From Phytoseiulus persimilis (taxonomy: Eukaryota; Arthropoda; Arachnida; Mesostigmata; Phytoseiidae): a DNA stretch of 64,000 bases. Positions 63,178 to 64,000 of this stretch are shown here, piece by piece (the stretch's first letter is position 1; every line of letters begins with the position of its first letter). The translations under genes and the position numbers were made by a program. The stretch is taken from contig CM075103.1 of assembly GCA_037576195.1 (NCBI GenBank), positions 31,642,723-31,706,722 of the forward strand, written 5' to 3'. Below the pieces are notes generated by a model. The model did no database searches, was not told the origin of the DNA, and worked only from the letters and a program-made list of their open reading frames with translations.

Positions 63178-63960
63178 GTGACAGACGAAGATTGGATGGT
63201 AACCTGGAACCGCGGGCTAGCCGAAAAGGGTAGAGAGATTTGCCTCATCCTTGACAATTGCTCCGCCCATCCTCATGTCCCAAATATGCTAAACATCCGA
63301 CTCAAGTTCCTACCGGGCAACACGACTGCATCAATACAGCCCATGAACATGGGGATCATCAAGAACCTGAAGACCTTGTATCGTCAGAAGCTCGTTGCAT
63401 TGATCACAAAGTACATCGAGAGCAATCTCGTGGAGCCGTCGATGGGTGCCCAGACAATCAGCTCGAAAATCAATGTCCTGCAAGCTATTCAGTTCGTCGC
63501 GGACAGTTGGCAAAACGTTAGCACGGACACAATCCGTAACTGTTTCGAGCACTGTTCTTACAATGAAAACCCTGGCCGTTCTCTCGAGCAAGAAGACGAA
63601 ACGGATTGCGATCTGCTTCCAGTTCAGAATCTCGAGACTTTCTTGACGATTGACGATGATGTCCAGTGCCACTCTTCAGTTGAACCCCACGAAGATGAGA
63701 TCGTCTAGGAAATTGCGGTGAATCAGGGCTCTCTAGTGGACTCTGGTTCAGAAAACGGAGAGGAGTACCGAGAAGCGGAAAAGCCTGTAGCTGTGCATGA
63801 AGCTGAGCGAAGTATAGAACTACTTCAACAATTTTTCATGCAAGATTTCGAGGAGAACAGTCCACGACCGTCTTTAGAAATTTGTGCCGATTTCGTTCGT
63901 AGAATGTCGAGGGCGAAAAGGAGACAGACTTCAATCGCTGAATTCTTCGTCAAGCACTGA
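63178..63960 (+). pseudogene. Tigger/pogo transposase C-terminal half with PIP box
   Basis: One frame of 260 codons with a single in-frame stop (TAG at 63706-63708). It starts in the catalytic domain: REICLILDNCSAHPHVPNML contains the second DDE Asp. RLKFLPGNTTASIQPMNMGI follows, where the third catalytic Asp (QPMD in the family) is Asn, then IKNLKTLYRQKL. The acidic C-terminus ends RRQTSIAEFFVKH, a canonical PCNA-interacting peptide (Q-x-x-I-x-x-F-F), known for pogo-family transposases. The helix-turn-helix half and first Asp are missing. Distinct from the element at 14482-16948. Confidence 0.85.
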
Positions 63961-64000
63961 AAGCCCAATCTTGTTACAAACTCCATCAACTCGGATGTTC

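Noticed and set aside
1-64000. tRNA, rRNA or other structured RNA genes
   Set aside because: I looked for cloverleaf anticodon arms and rRNA-like blocks by eye and saw none; a covariance-model scan would be needed to exclude small ones.

Overview
This window is animal nuclear DNA, most likely arthropod. It holds an intact non-LTR retrotransposon with an R1/Jockey-type two-ORF layout, relics of BEL/Pao, pogo/Tigger and hAT elements, short CCTAA (TTAGG-type) runs, and a family of Nanos-type zinc-finger genes. There are no bacterial operons, and I saw no rRNA or tRNA gene. The species cannot be named from the sequence.

The core, about 9.6-45.2 kb, is a direct tandem array of four segmental units (about 9602-20500, 20501-28981, 28982-37250 and 37251-45246). 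In order, each complete unit carries: unassigned sequence with a Ser/Asp-rich minus-strand frame; a remnant of a conserved gene divergent from nanos; an intronless 164-residue Nanos-like gene with its own TATA box and AATAAA signal; a second TATA box with a small ORF; an inverted pair of 15-bp minisatellites (foldback-like); and a decayed BEL/Pao retrotransposon between direct repeats. Shared indels show two subtypes in the order A-B-B-A (units 1 and 4 against 2 and 3). Unit 1 was later hit by a pogo-like DNA transposon (14482-16948, TA duplication, empty sites in the other units). Unit 4 was hit by a 5'-truncated LINE (42463-44879) and has lost its foldback and BEL blocks, keeping one direct repeat.

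The flanks hold older relatives of the same locus: an inverted degenerate nanos copy at 254-847, a fifth open copy at 54590-55189 and a broken copy at 61891-62420. Between them lie decayed LINEs (3.2-7.5 kb, 59.1-61.2 kb), palindromic MITE-like elements (5.7-6.15, 7.5-8.0 and 56.2-57.0 kb), hAT relics (9.4 and 57.1-57.7 kb) and a Tigger transposase C-terminal half (63178-63960). A full-length R1-clade-like LINE with both ORFs open and a 13-15 bp target duplication lies on the minus strand at 45775-52025.

The four array nanos copies look functional: complete zinc ligands, and conserved start, stop, TATA box and poly(A) signal. Nanos proteins are germline translational repressors that work with Pumilio and CCR4-NOT. 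The most notable biology is this local amplification, its exchange history (including a near-identical zinc-finger tract shared by unit 4 and the otherwise diverged fifth copy), and an extra cysteine in the second zinc finger of every copy.
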